Below are positions 50,194-59,861 of a DNA stretch of 64,000 bases, piece after piece. The translations under genes and the position numbers were made by a program. Each line of letters begins with the position of its first letter. Within the stretch, counting starts at the first letter, position 1. The notes below the pieces were generated by a model. That model saw nothing but the letters and a program-made list of their open reading frames with translations, ran no database searches and had not been told where the DNA came from. Origin of the DNA: Gammaproteobacteria bacterium (GTDB lineage Bacteria; Pseudomonadota; Gammaproteobacteria; Steroidobacterales; GCA-2729495). The stretch lies in assembly GCA_030583605.1 (NCBI GenBank), contig CP129466.1:744001-808000 (forward strand), read 5' to 3'.

Positions 50194-53067
50194 ATGGAGC
50201 ACGACCTCGCCGTCTTGCCTGAGCCCCTGCGTGCCGAGACGGCGCAGGCGCTCGACACCTTGCTGGCGTCGCCGGAGATTCGTGGTGTGCTCGACCGCGA
50301 TCCGTCTCTGCGGCCCACGCTCGCGCGGGTTGCCGCGTGCAGTCCGTTCGTTGTCGGCGTGCTCAGGCGCTACCCGCAGCTTCTCGTGGACCTGGCCCAG
50401 CAGGGCCGGCTGGCCCGCTGCAGCGCTGAACACGAGCTTGCCGGGCTGGTCGCGGCTGGCGTGGCGACGCAGCCGGGCGAAGACGCCTTTCAACGCGGGC
50501 TGCGCCTGGCCCGGCACCGGGAACTGCTGCGCATCGTGTGGCGCGAGGTGGCAGGCGTCGCCACGGTCCGGGAGTCGCTGCGGGACCTTTCCGATCTTGC
50601 CGATGCAGCCATCCGCGCGGCGCTCGACTGGTCCCTGGAGCAACTGCGGCAGCGCCACGGCGTCGCGCGCACCGAGGCGGGCGAGCCCTGCGGTTTCGCC
50701 GTCCTCGGCATGGGCAAGCTCGGCGGGTTCGAGCTCAACTTTTCCTCCGACGTGGATCTCGTGTTCGTGTACACCGAGGCGGGGGAGAGCGACGGCGCGA
50801 AACGGCTCAGCAACGAGGAGTATTTCCGGCTGCTTGGCCAGCGCCTGATCGCGCTGCTTTCGCAGCAGACGGTCGACGGTTTCGTCTATCGCGTGGACGT
50901 GCGGCTGAGGCCGTTCGGGGCGAGCGGGCCACTCGCGCTCAGCCTGCCGGCGCTGGAGCACTACCTCATGCGCAACGGCCGGGACTGGGAGCGTTACGCC
51001 TACATCAAGGCGCGCGCCATCAACGACTGGGCGGACGCAGGCTACTTCTACGATGCGGTCGTGCGCCCGTTCGTGTACCGCCGCTACCTCGACTACGGCG
51101 TGTTCGCGTCGCTGCGCGACATGAAAGCGCTCATCGAAGCCGAGGTGCAGCGCAAGGAGTACCAGGCCGACATCAAGCTCGGCCCGGGCGGGATCCGCGA
51201 GATCGAGTTCATCGTGCAGTCCTTCCAGCTCGTGCGGGGCGGCAGCGTGGCGGGGCTGCGTGGGCGCGAGATCCTGGAGGTGCTCCCGGCGCTGGCGCGG
51301 CACGGATGCCTGTCGCCGTCGGCGGTCACCGGCCTGACCGGGGCCTACCTGTTCCTGCGCCGGGTCGAGAACGCGATCCAGGCCATCGGCGACACGCAGA
51401 CACACCTGTTGCCGGCGGACGGCATCAATCGCGACCGGCTGGTCCTCGCGCTCGGCTACGCCGACTGGCACACGCTCGCCGCAGACATCGAACGCCACCG
51501 GGAGACGGTGGCGAGGCATTTCCGCGACGTGGTATTCCGCGGCGAGGAGGGCGAGGCAACGGGCGGTCGCAGCCGCCTGCACCAGGTCTGGCGCGAGCAG
51601 GTCACGCCGGAGGCCGCCGCGGGCCTGCTGCGTGAGTCGGGCTTCGCGCATCCCGAGGAGATCCTCGAACGGTTGCGGCAGCTGCGCTCGGCGAGCGCCC
51701 TGCAGCGGCTCGACGAACCAGGCCGCCAGCGGCTCAACGCGCTGGTGCCGGCCGTGCTGGAGATCGCCGGGCGCCAGTCGAACCCGCGGCTGGCGGTCGA
51801 GGGCGTGGCGCGGGTGATCGAGGCGGTCGGCAGGCGCTCCGCTTACTTCGCGCTGCTCAACGAGAACCCCGCCGCCCGCGAGCGCCTGGTCAGCCTGTGC
51901 GCCATGAGCGATTTCCTGGCCAATCAGGTCGCCGCCCATCCTCTGCTGCTCGACGAATTGCTCGATCAGCGGATGTTCAGCGAGCCGCCCTCCCGCGCCG
52001 AACTCATCGCCGACCTCGCGCGCCGCCTCGACGCCGTTGCAGCGGAGGACAACGAGCGCTGGCTCGAGGCGCTGAAGAATTTCCAGCAGGCGGCGAAGTT
52101 CCGGATCGCGGTTGCCGACCTTTCCGGGGTGCTGCCGCTGATGAAGGTCAGCGACCGGCTGACCGAGACGGCGGAACTGGTGCTGCAGGCCTCGCTCGAC
52201 CAGGCGACCCGCGAACTCGTCGCGCGCCACGGCCAGCCCCGCTGTGTCGTGGATGGCAAGATGCGCGCTGCGGAGTTCGGGATCGCGGCCTACGGCAAGC
52301 TCGGCGGGCTGGAACTCGGCTACGCCTCCGATCTCGACCTCGTGTTCCTGCACGATTCGGCCGGCGAGGCCCAGCAGACGGACGGTGAGAAACCGCTCGA
52401 GAACGCCGTGTTTTTCGCCCGCCTCGCCCGTCGCATCATCAATATCGCCACCATGCTCACGGCCGGCGGACACCTCTACGAGGTGGATACGCGATTGCAG
52501 CCGGAGGGCAAGAAGGGGCTGCTCGTGACCAGCCTCGCCGCGCTGGAAAGCTACCAGAAGGATGGCGCATGGACCTGGGAGCACCAGGCGTTGCTGCGCG
52601 GTCGCGGTATCGCGGGCAGTGCGCAGGTGCTCGAAGGGTTCGAGGACCTGCGGCGGCGGGTGCTGACGCAGTACGTGCGCCGCGACAGCCTGCGTGTGGA
52701 CGTGCTCGACATGCGCGAACGCATGGTGAAGGAACTCGCGAAAGGCACCGCGGAGCTGTTCGACATCAAGCAGGATCCGGGCGGTGTCACCGACATCGAG
52801 TTCATGGTGCAGTATCTGGTGTTGCGCGAGGCCTGCGCCGAGCCGGCGCTGGTGCGCTGGTCGGACAACATCCGCCAGCTCGAGGCGCTGGTGGCCGCCG
52901 CGGTGATCCCGGCTGCCACCGGTGAGCTGCTGACGGACATCTACCGGAACTACCGCCAGCGTCTGCATCACCTGTCGCTGGCGGGCGAACCCGGATTCAT
53001 GCCGCGGGCCGAAGCCGTGGACGCCATTGGCGCAGTGCGCCGGACCTGGGACCAGGTTTTCGGCTGA
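50194..53067 (+). CDS. glnE: bifunctional glutamine synthetase adenylyltransferase/deadenylase
   Basis: A 957-residue enzyme that adenylylates and deadenylylates glutamine synthetase in response to PII and glutamine. Two nucleotidyltransferase domains are seen, each with the G-KLGG and D-DL motifs: VLGMGKLGGFELNFSSDVDL (N-terminal deadenylase) and AYGKLGGLELGYASDLDL (C-terminal adenylylase), joined by helical bundles. Length is normal. The ATG at 50194 begins the family N-terminus; the longer frame runs into the REP-like region. The small zinc-protein gene follows after a TATAAT. Confidence 0.95.
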   Translation: MEHDLAVLPEPLRAETAQALDTLLASPEIRGVLDRDPSLRPTLARVAACSPFVVGVLRRYPQLLVDLAQQGRLARCSAEHELAGLVAAGVATQPGEDAFQRGLRLARHRELLRIVWREVAGVATVRESLRDLSDLADAAIRAALDWSLEQLRQRHGVARTEAGEPCGFAVLGMGKLGGFELNFSSDVDLVFVYTEAGESDGAKRLSNEEYFRLLGQRLIALLSQQTVDGFVYRVDVRLRPFGASGPLALSLPALEHYLMRNGRDWERYAYIKARAINDWADAGYFYDAVVRPFVYRRYLDYGVFASLRDMKALIEAEVQRKEYQADIKLGPGGIREIEFIVQSFQLVRGGSVAGLRGREILEVLPALARHGCLSPSAVTGLTGAYLFLRRVENAIQAIGDTQTHLLPADGINRDRLVLALGYADWHTLAADIERHRETVARHFRDVVFRGEEGEATGGRSRLHQVWREQVTPEAAAGLLRESGFAHPEEILERLRQLRSASALQRLDEPGRQRLNALVPAVLEIAGRQSNPRLAVEGVARVIEAVGRRSAYFALLNENPAARERLVSLCAMSDFLANQVAAHPLLLDELLDQRMFSEPPSRAELIADLARRLDAVAAEDNERWLEALKNFQQAAKFRIAVADLSGVLPLMKVSDRLTETAELVLQASLDQATRELVARHGQPRCVVDGKMRAAEFGIAAYGKLGGLELGYASDLDLVFLHDSAGEAQQTDGEKPLENAVFFARLARRIINIATMLTAGGHLYEVDTRLQPEGKKGLLVTSLAALESYQKDGAWTWEHQALLRGRGIAGSAQVLEGFEDLRRRVLTQYVRRDSLRVDVLDMRERMVKELAKGTAELFDIKQDPGGVTDIEFMVQYLVLREACAEPALVRWSDNIRQLEALVAAAVIPAATGELLTDIYRNYRQRLHHLSLAGEPGFMPRAEAVDAIGAVRRTWDQVFG

Positions 53068-53085
53068 GCGCGGGCCGCTTTCCCC

Positions 53086-53091
53086 TATAAT
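53086..53091 (+). promoter_or_regulatory. -10 box upstream of the zinc-protein gene
   Basis: A perfect TATAAT lies 35 bases before the GTG start at 53126. The -35 region is weak (GCTGAG at 17-base spacing), so an activator or UP element may be needed. Confidence 0.45.
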
Positions 53092-53125
53092 CCGGGACGG
53101 AATTCCCCTTCCCGGAGATTGCGCA

Positions 53126-53332
53126 GTGGGCAAGCAGGCCGCCGATGCCGCACAACTGATCCAGCCGAATGCCGAGCACCTGTACCAGGTGACCCGGGCG
53201 GATTTGCCGCTGTCGTGCCCGATGCCCGGGATGTACCTGTGGAATTCCCACCCGCGTGTCTACCTTCCCATCGAGGCGACCGGCACGGTCAAGTGCTCGT
53301 ATTGCGGGGCCGTCTACCAATTGGTCCGCTGA
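53126..53332 (+). CDS. small zinc-finger protein (NDUFS6/YmjA-like)
   Basis: A 68-residue protein of the zinc-finger domain family found in proteobacteria and related to the complex I subunit NDUFS6. Ligands are visible as LSCPMPG, then a His in NSHPRVYLP, and VKCSYCG. The function is unknown. Translation begins at GTG 53126 after CGGAG; an upstream in-frame ATG belongs to the end of glnE. The glycosyltransferase gene starts 61 bases downstream. Confidence 0.85.
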   Translation: MGKQAADAAQLIQPNAEHLYQVTRADLPLSCPMPGMYLWNSHPRVYLPIEATGTVKCSYCGAVYQLVR

Positions 53333-53393
53333 CCGGTGGCGGCGCGTTCGGGCCACGAACCCGCGCGCAGCGCCACCGGCTGACCACCGCGAC

Positions 53394-54491
53394 ATGTCCG
53401 AGGCTCCCCCGACCGAGGCACCCGCACCTGCTGCGCTGATCGCCCACATCAATCTGGCTCGCGGCTTTCGCGGCGGTGAGCGCCAGACGGAGCTGCTGTT
53501 GCGCGAACTCGCGACGCTTGGCTGGCGCCAGCGGCTGGTTGCGCGGCGGGGCGAGCCGCTGGCACGGCGGCTTGCAGGCGCCGGCCGGATCGAACTGGCC
53601 GAGGTGACGGGAAACGTGCTGGCGGCGGCCGGGGCAATGCGCGGCGCCGCGCTGGTGCACGTGCACGAAGCGCGGGGTCTGCAGGCGGCATTCGTGCAGC
53701 AGCTGTTGGGCGGTGCGCCCTATCTCGTCACCCGTCGCGTACAACAGGGTCCGACGCAACACGGGCTGAACCGGGCCATGTACCGGCGGGCGGCGGCCAT
53801 CGTGGTGCTCTCGCGCGCCATCGGCGCTGCAGTCGTCGCGCTCGATCCTGCGCTGCGCTGCCGGGTGATACCGAGCGCGGTTGCCGCCCTGCCGGTCGAT
53901 CCGGGCCGCGCCGCGGAGATCCGCGCGCAGTTCGGCGGGTTCCTGGTTGGCCACGTCGGCGCGCTGGTGGACTCGCACAAGGGCCAGCGGCAGATTCTCG
54001 CCATGGCCCGGGAAACGGCCCGCAGCGCACCGACGATCCACTACCTGCTCATCGGCACGGGGCGCGACGAGGCGTCGTTGCGCGAGCAGGGCGCGGGGCT
54101 CGCCAACGTGCATTTCGTCGGCGAGATTGCCGACGTCGGGAACTATCTGGCCGCCTGCGACGTGTTTCTCTATCCTTCGCGCCATGAGGGCCTGGGCTCG
54201 GTGCTGCTCGATGCGATGGCCGCGGGATTGCCGGTCGTGGCAACGCGGGTCGGTGGCATCCCGGAGATCATCCATGACGGGGTCAACGGCCTGCTCTGCG
54301 AGGTGGATGACATCGCGGGCCTGACCGCGGCGGTCCTGGCCCTGCAATCGGACCAGGCCCTGCGTGAGAGACTGGCGGCGGCCAACCGTGTCGCCGCCGG
54401 CCAGTACTCGGCTGCCGCCATGGCGAGCCGTTACGTCGAGGTCTACCGGGGACTGCTTCCCGCAGCGACGGGGATGGCGAGGCACTCATGA
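53394..54491 (+). CDS. glycosyltransferase family 4
   Basis: A 365-residue GT-B glycosyltransferase. The C-terminal half carries the GT4 donor site: [40 protein letters not shown] and [13 protein letters not shown]. The N-terminus has [13 protein letters not shown], the acceptor-side loop. It most likely adds a sugar to LPS core or another surface glycan. Its stop overlaps the ATG of hldD by four bases, forming an LPS operon with waaF. Confidence 0.9.
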   Translation: MSEAPPTEAPAPAALIAHINLARGFRGGERQTELLLRELATLGWRQRLVARRGEPLARRLAGAGRIELAEVTGNVLAAAGAMRGAALVHVHEARGLQAAFVQQLLGGAPYLVTRRVQQGPTQHGLNRAMYRRAAAIVVLSRAIGAAVVALDPALRCRVIPSAVAALPVDPGRAAEIRAQFGGFLVGHVGALVDSHKGQRQILAMARETARSAPTIHYLLIGTGRDEASLREQGAGLANVHFVGEIADVGNYLAACDVFLYPSRHEGLGSVLLDAMAAGLPVVATRVGGIPEIIHDGVNGLLCEVDDIAGLTAAVLALQSDQALRERLAAANRVAAGQYSAAAMASRYVEVYRGLLPAATGMARHS

Positions 54492-55441
54492 TCATCGTGA
54501 CCGGCGGGGCCGGGTTCATCGGCTCCAGCATCGTGCAGCGGCTGAACGGCGCGGGCATCAGCGACATCCTGGTGGTGGACGATCTCACCGACGGGCGCAA
54601 GGCGCTCAACCTGGCCGGTACGCAGATCGCCGACTACATGGATCGCGAGGAGTTCCTCCGGCGCATTGCCGCCAGGCAGGACGTTGCGGCGAAGGTGGTC
54701 GGTGTGCTGCACCAGGGCGCCTGCACGACGACGACCGAGTGGGACGGCCGCATGATGATGCAGGTGAACTTCGAGTTCTCGAAGCAGTTGCTCCACTACT
54801 GCCTCGACCGCCGCATTCCGCTGGTCTATGCCTCTTCCGCGTCGGTGTACGGCGGCGGGCGCGAGTTCCGCGTGGCGCCGGAATGCGAGCGCCCGATCAA
54901 TGTCTATGCCTGGTCCAAGCTCGTCTTCGATCAGTACGCGCGCCGCTTCGTCGCCGGTGCGCGTTCCCAGGTCGTCGGCCTGCGATATTTCAACGTCTAC
55001 GGTCCCGGCGAAGCCCACAAGGGCGCCATGGCGAGCGTCATGTGGCACTTCCACAACCAGTTGCTCGGCGGCGATGAAGTGCGGCTGTTCGACGGCAGCC
55101 ATGGTTATGGACCGGGCGAGCAGGTGCGCGACTTCATTCACGTCGACGATGTCGCGAGCGCCAACCTCTGGTTCCTCGAGCGCGGCGGCGCCCGCGGCAT
55201 CTTCAACCTCGGCACGGGCCAGGCGCGGAGCTTCAACGACGTGGCGCGCGCCGTGATCGCCTGGCACGGTCACGGCAGGATCCGTTACATACCGTTTCCT
55301 GCGGGACTGACCGGCAGCTACCAGAGCTTTACGCAGGCCGATCTCACCACCTTGCGGCTCGCCGGCTACCAGGACGGATTCATCGGCCTGGAGGAAGGCG
55401 TGCGTTCCTATCTCGACACACTCAAGGCGCAGGAGCGCTGA
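54488..55441 (+). CDS. hldD: ADP-L-glycero-D-manno-heptose 6-epimerase
   Basis: A 317-residue extended short-chain dehydrogenase that makes ADP-L-glycero-D-manno-heptose for the LPS inner core. [10 protein letters not shown] is the NADP loop, [13 protein letters not shown] and [10 protein letters not shown] are HldD hallmarks, YAWSK carries the catalytic Tyr and Lys, and [11 protein letters not shown] matches the sugar site. It follows a glycosyltransferase with a four-base overlap and precedes waaF by 39 bases, so heptose synthesis and transfer are made together. Confidence 0.95.
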   Translation: MIIVTGGAGFIGSSIVQRLNGAGISDILVVDDLTDGRKALNLAGTQIADYMDREEFLRRIAARQDVAAKVVGVLHQGACTTTTEWDGRMMMQVNFEFSKQLLHYCLDRRIPLVYASSASVYGGGREFRVAPECERPINVYAWSKLVFDQYARRFVAGARSQVVGLRYFNVYGPGEAHKGAMASVMWHFHNQLLGGDEVRLFDGSHGYGPGEQVRDFIHVDDVASANLWFLERGGARGIFNLGTGQARSFNDVARAVIAWHGHGRIRYIPFPAGLTGSYQSFTQADLTTLRLAGYQDGFIGLEEGVRSYLDTLKAQER

Positions 55442-55480
55442 GCCACGCTCCGGCCGCAGGGACGCCCGACGGCATTACAG

Positions 55481-56500
55481 GTGAGCAGGGAGCACAAGAT
55501 CCTGATCGTTGGGCCGGCCTGGGTCGGCGACATGGTCATGGCGCAGTCGCTGTTCCGACTCCTGCGCCAGCGTGAGGCCGGCGCGCTCATCGACGTGATC
55601 GGGCCCGCATGGTCGCTGCCGCTGGTCGCGCGTATGCCCGAAGTACGTCGCGGGATTACCCTTGCTGCCGGTCATGGTGAACTGGCGCTGGCCGCGCGTC
55701 GTCGCCTCGCGCGCGAGCTGCGCGCCGCGGGGTACGAACGCGCCATCGTGCTGCCGCGCTCCTTCAAGAGCGCCCTGGTGCCCTTCCTCGCCCGCATCCC
55801 GGTGCGCACCGGCTACCGCGCTGAAGGTCGCCGCTGGCTGCTGACCGATGCACGGACTCTCGATCGCGGCCGGCTGGACCAGACGGTGAAACGCATGCTC
55901 GCGCTGGGCCTGCCCCCGGACGCACCCCTGCCCGATCCGCCCGCGCCGTCCTTGCGCACGGATGCGGCCCATCGTGCCGCCCTGCTCGGGCGCTTCGGCC
56001 TGGGCCGGGCGCCGGCCGTGGCGCTCCTGCCGGGCGCCGCCTACGGGCCGGCGAAACAATGGCCCATCGCGTATTTCGCCGAGCTGGCCCGGCTGCTGGC
56101 CGGTCGGGGCGAGGAAGTCTGGGTGCTCGGTTCTGGCGCCGAGCGCGCGCTCGGCGCGCAGATCAGCGCAGCCGCGGGCGACATGGCGCACAACCTGTGC
56201 GGCGACACCGGTCTCGGGGATGTGGTCGATCTGCTCGCGGCCGCCCGCGCCGCAGTAACCAACGACTCCGGTCTCATGCACGTGGCCGCAGCCGCCGGGA
56301 CTTATGTGGTGGCGATCTACGGATCGAGTTCGCCGGCATTCACGCCGCCGCTCACGGCCAGGCGGACCATCCACTCCCTTGGGCTGTCCTGCAGCCCGTG
56401 TTTCGAACGCGAGTGCCCGCTCGGGCATTTGCGCTGCCTGCGCGACATTTCGGTACGCGACGTGCTGGCTTCGCTGTCCGCCATCCCGGCGGCACAGTAG
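55481..56500 (+). CDS. waaF: ADP-heptose:LPS heptosyltransferase II
   Basis: A 339-residue GT9 enzyme that adds the second heptose to the LPS core. ILIVGPAWVGDMVMAQSLFRLL is the WaaF N-terminus, LPGAAYGPAKQWP binds the nucleotide, and NDSGLMHVAAAAG is the GT9 signature. Translation starts at GTG. The C-terminal SPCFERECPLGHLRCL is a WaaF trait. The next gene converges 39 bases away. Confidence 0.93.
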   Translation: MSREHKILIVGPAWVGDMVMAQSLFRLLRQREAGALIDVIGPAWSLPLVARMPEVRRGITLAAGHGELALAARRRLARELRAAGYERAIVLPRSFKSALVPFLARIPVRTGYRAEGRRWLLTDARTLDRGRLDQTVKRMLALGLPPDAPLPDPPAPSLRTDAAHRAALLGRFGLGRAPAVALLPGAAYGPAKQWPIAYFAELARLLAGRGEEVWVLGSGAERALGAQISAAAGDMAHNLCGDTGLGDVVDLLAAARAAVTNDSGLMHVAAAAGTYVVAIYGSSSPAFTPPLTARRTIHSLGLSCSPCFERECPLGHLRCLRDISVRDVLASLSAIPAAQ

Positions 56501-56509
56501 GCGCCGCCC

Positions 56510-56538
56510 CGGTCCGGCAGCGGCCTGGACCGCAGGCC
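56510..56538. terminator. possible terminator hairpin between convergent genes
   Basis: GGCCTG (56522-56527) and CAGGCC (56533-56538) form a short stem, and CGGTCC/GGACCG forms an alternative. There is no T run. Confidence 0.35.
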
Positions 56539-56539
56539 C

Positions 56540-58258
56540 TCAGCGGCTGGCGGCCGGGGGTTCCCCCAGGGCCTCGAGCAGCGGGCGCAGATGCTGCTCG
56601 TAACGCCGCCAGGCCTGCACGGAACTGCCGTAGATCGGCTGGCGCACCTGGGTCGCGCTGCGCGTGCGCACGGCATGCTTCGTCTGGTGGAAGGCCAGGC
56701 AGCCGGCGTCGAAGGGCAGGCCGATCGCGTCCAGCAGCGCGCGGATCCCGGCTTCGGGTTGCGCCACGAGGTCCTCGTACTGGACGTCCACGATCTTTCC
56801 CGGCAGGACGCGGCGCCAGTGTGCCATCAGGTCGCGATACAGCGCGTAGTAGTGGCCGAGATCGGCGAGGTCGTAAGTCCATTCCATGCCAGATTCCGAA
56901 AAGAAATTCTTGAAGGCTGAAAGACAGGTGTCGACCGGATCGCGCCGGAGGTGGATGAGCCGGGCGTTCGGCAGCATGACGGCGATCATGCCGATACGGA
57001 AGAAGTTGAATGGCATCTTGTCGGTGACGTGCGGCTTCGAGGCGTTGCGGACCCGCAGTCGCGCGAGATAGCGGTCTGCCAGCCGTTGCCAGTCGGCGGC
57101 TTGCAGGCGCTCGACCGAGGCCGGCATGTCTTTCATCGCGGCCGTGCAGATCATCGGCAGGTCCGGCAACTCGCCGCCACCATGCACCATCGGGTGGCTG
57201 GCCAGGATCTGCTCGACCAGACTGGTGCCGGACCGCGGCATGCCGAGAATGAAAATCGGCGTGGCATCGCTCCGGCCGAGTCCCTGGCGCTGCGCCAGGA
57301 ACTCGGCGTTGAAAGTGGTTCTCAGGTGCCGGTGAATTTCCTCATTGCGTGCAGCCGAATACGGCTTGATGCTGCGGCGCTGGCGGTTCGCGCCGGCAAA
57401 ATAGCCAAAGGCCTTGTCGTAGTCGCGCAGATCCTCGAACGCCTTGCCCAGCCCGAACGCGTAGATCATGCGCTCGTCGGGGGAGGTCGTCGGCCGGTCG
57501 TGCAGGGCCTCCATGGCCTTGATTTCGGCGTCATACCGGACGTGATGACGCGTTATAGCGAGAAGTTGGTAGGTCAGAGCCGCGGGGCGCAAGCGGATGG
57601 ATTTCCTGAAGGCGGCAGCCGCATCTTCGAGCCGCCCCAGATCGGACAGCACATGGCCGCGGCAGAAAAGGATTTCGGGGTCGCCGGGGCGCAGCGTCAC
57701 CGCCCTGTCGTACGCGGCCAGAGCTTCTTCGGCGCGGCCAAGATACCGCAGTGCTAGTGCGAGACCGAGATGATTGCGAAACTCGTCCGGCTCGGTTGCG
57801 AGCGCCCGCCGGTAACAAGCCACCGCATCTTCGTAGCGGCACAGGCGGAAACATGCGCCACCGAGGCTTCTCTCCGCCACGGTTGAGTCCGCCTTGACCT
57901 TCAGCGCATGGTCGATGACCTCCCAGGCGTCGTCATACCGCTCGAGTTCCATCAGCGAATCCGCCAGGTTGGCGTGCGCCGGGACGTGATCGGGTGCGAG
58001 AGCGAGCACTTTGCGGAAGTGGTCGATCGAGTCCTCGAAGCGTCTCGCCCGCTGGTGCAATGCGCCGAGGCAGAGATTGGCCTCGACGTGTCGCGGCCTG
58101 AAGCGAAGAATCCTGCGACAGGCCTTCTCGGCCGCCTCGTATTGGCCGGCCTGCAGGGACTGCCAGATGGGTTGCATGTCCTCCTTTTCGGAGGACGGCG
58201 AAGCCCTTCCTCCCAGGCCCAGGAATGCAAGCAGGCGGTTTGTGGTGCTTTCGGTCAT
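56540..58258 (-). CDS. TPR-repeat sulfotransferase
   Basis: A 572-residue protein. Residues 30-290 hold several tetratricopeptide repeats, and the rest is a sulfotransferase-3-like domain with the PAPS 5'-phosphosulfate loop ILGMPRSGTSLVEQ (about 337-350) and the 3'-phosphate block LIHLRRDPVDTCLSAFKNFF. Such TPR-sulfotransferases are common in aquatic bacteria; targets are unknown but resemble tyrosylprotein or glycan sulfation. The Met at 58258 puts the start 14 bases after gpsA, and the frame upstream of it is a shadow of gpsA. Confidence 0.88.
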   Translation of the reverse strand: MTESTTNRLLAFLGLGGRASPSSEKEDMQPIWQSLQAGQYEAAEKACRRILRFRPRHVEANLCLGALHQRARRFEDSIDHFRKVLALAPDHVPAHANLADSLMELERYDDAWEVIDHALKVKADSTVAERSLGGACFRLCRYEDAVACYRRALATEPDEFRNHLGLALALRYLGRAEEALAAYDRAVTLRPGDPEILFCRGHVLSDLGRLEDAAAAFRKSIRLRPAALTYQLLAITRHHVRYDAEIKAMEALHDRPTTSPDERMIYAFGLGKAFEDLRDYDKAFGYFAGANRQRRSIKPYSAARNEEIHRHLRTTFNAEFLAQRQGLGRSDATPIFILGMPRSGTSLVEQILASHPMVHGGGELPDLPMICTAAMKDMPASVERLQAADWQRLADRYLARLRVRNASKPHVTDKMPFNFFRIGMIAVMLPNARLIHLRRDPVDTCLSAFKNFFSESGMEWTYDLADLGHYYALYRDLMAHWRRVLPGKIVDVQYEDLVAQPEAGIRALLDAIGLPFDAGCLAFHQTKHAVRTRSATQVRQPIYGSSVQAWRRYEQHLRPLLEALGEPPAASR

Positions 58259-58272
58259 GCAGTGGCTGTCGA

Positions 58273-59226
58273 TTATCGCATCGGCTTCTTTGGCGGGAAT
58301 ACCGACCGCAACGCACCGCAATCGTCGAATAGCTCCTCGAACCGCCGGGCCACGTCGCCCGGCTCGCGCACGATTCCGCGGATCCAGCGCAGCAGCGGGA
58401 GGTCGGAGTCGTCCAGGAAGCGATGCTGGTCGGCGGCTGCGAGTGTGCGGATCGCTTCGCCCTCGAGACCCCCGGGTACCCCAACGCCCGTTTCGCCACG
58501 GGCAAGCCGCCTGCCGAGCTGGTGGTGGTGGGAGTGCTCGCTGGTCGCCGTCGCGACCAGATCGCCCAGGCCAGCCAGACCATAGGCGGTACCGGGGGCG
58601 CCGCCCAGCTGCTGCACGAGTGCGTCGAGTTCGCGCAGGGCGCGGACTGACAGCCAGCCACGCACGTTGTCGCCGAGACCGAGCTCGTCGGCCATGCCGA
58701 ATGCCATGGCATAGACGTTCTTCAGCACGACCGCCCAGTTGATGCCAATCAGGTCTGTGACCGGCGTGACGTGCAACCGTGTGCGGTCGAACAAGGCGGT
58801 CACGCGCGGGACGACACCGCTGCCGCTGCAGCCGAGTTGCGCGAAAGCGTGGCGGCCCGCAAGGATCTGCTCGGCGATCATCGGCCCGTGCAGCACGCCG
58901 TAGCCGAAGTCTGGACCGAGTACGTCCTCGAGTATCCGCGTTACCGGCCTGCCCGCGGGATCGAGGCCCTTGGCGACGCTGAGGCAGATGCACGCGGGTG
59001 CCAGCCAGGGCGTGATTTCAGCGAGTACCTCGCTGTGCGGTTTGGTAGGCAGGCAGAAGATCACGACGTCGGCTCGTGGCACGGCCTGCGGCAGCGACAC
59101 CGAGCGAAATCCAGCCCGGGGAAACTTCTCCCAGATCGATACCGACGCACGGTCGGCCAGCAACCGCTCCATCGCGCGGCCCATCTCGCCGTAGCCGAGC
59201 AACAGCACACGGGTGCGCGCGGTCAT
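58273..59226 (-). CDS. gpsA: NAD(P)-dependent glycerol-3-phosphate dehydrogenase-like protein
   Basis: A 317-residue protein of the GpsA family, which reduces dihydroxyacetone phosphate for phospholipid synthesis. Supporting motifs are the Rossmann loop LLGYGEMGRA, the central SVAKGL, LHGPMIAEQI, and GINWAVVLKNVYAMAFGMADEL with the catalytic Lys. The dinucleotide loop (GYGEMG) differs from the common GAGSWG, so this may be a paralogue rather than the main enzyme. Its ATG overlaps the stop of the DUF3365 gene by four bases. Confidence 0.78.
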   Translation of the reverse strand: MTARTRVLLLGYGEMGRAMERLLADRASVSIWEKFPRAGFRSVSLPQAVPRADVVIFCLPTKPHSEVLAEITPWLAPACICLSVAKGLDPAGRPVTRILEDVLGPDFGYGVLHGPMIAEQILAGRHAFAQLGCSGSGVVPRVTALFDRTRLHVTPVTDLIGINWAVVLKNVYAMAFGMADELGLGDNVRGWLSVRALRELDALVQQLGGAPGTAYGLAGLGDLVATATSEHSHHHQLGRRLARGETGVGVPGGLEGEAIRTLAAADQHRFLDDSDLPLLRWIRGIVREPGDVARRFEELFDDCGALRSVFPPKKPMR

Positions 59227-59813
59227 TCGGATGCCGGCAACGGTCGCCGCAGGGTGATCGCGCCCCGGATGTCGCCGACCTCGTATCCGGTCGCCCGGTC
59301 ATCGGGGTAGAGCGCCGCCAGCCGCGATCTGACTGACGGGCTGATCCGCTCCACGGTGCCGTGGCATCCCAGGCACAACTCCTGGGTTGGCAGCGCCCGC
59401 ATGTACCGGAACACGGGATGCCCGTCCTCCGTCACCGTCTCGCCACGCTCGAGCGCAGCCGGGCTCTCCCCGGCGGCAGCGCGCCGGTCGAATTCCTCGA
59501 GGATCGCGCGCTCCCAGGTGTCGGGAACCGCTGCGGGGTTACGGTTTCTCAGGCTCACGCGGCGAATGGCCCAGCCACTTTCCGCCGAAGCCGTCCGCGC
59601 GAGTTCCGGCGCAGTATCGCGGCAGGCGACGATCGCGCCCTCGAGTCCGCCCTGGGCAATCTCCTGCTGCAGCACGGCCAGCAGCCGTGGCGGCACCGAC
59701 GTCGCGACGCGTCGCGCTTCGTCGAGCAGCGCCACCTCGTTGCCGGCCTGACCCGCCGAAGTTGCGAGCAGTAGGCCGAGAAGCCAGCACCGCCGTATCG
59801 GTGTACCGATCAT
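59223..59813 (-). CDS. periplasmic haem protein, DUF3365 (Tll0287-like)
   Basis: A 196-residue exported protein with signal peptide (LLGLLLATSAGQAGN) and a DUF3365 domain carrying one c-type haem motif CLGCH (C147, C150, H151). Domains of this kind are small sensor or electron-carrier units. The gene follows the NnrS-like gene on the same strand after 48 bases and overlaps the gpsA-like start, so it bridges the two sets. Confidence 0.85.
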   Translation of the reverse strand: MIGTPIRRCWLLGLLLATSAGQAGNEVALLDEARRVATSVPPRLLAVLQQEIAQGGLEGAIVACRDTAPELARTASAESGWAIRRVSLRNRNPAAVPDTWERAILEEFDRRAAAGESPAALERGETVTEDGHPVFRYMRALPTQELCLGCHGTVERISPSVRSRLAALYPDDRATGYEVGDIRGAITLRRPLPASE

Positions 59814-59861
59814 CCTGATGCCTCCGCCAGTCGTGCCCGGGCCAGCCGCAGTGTATCGGGA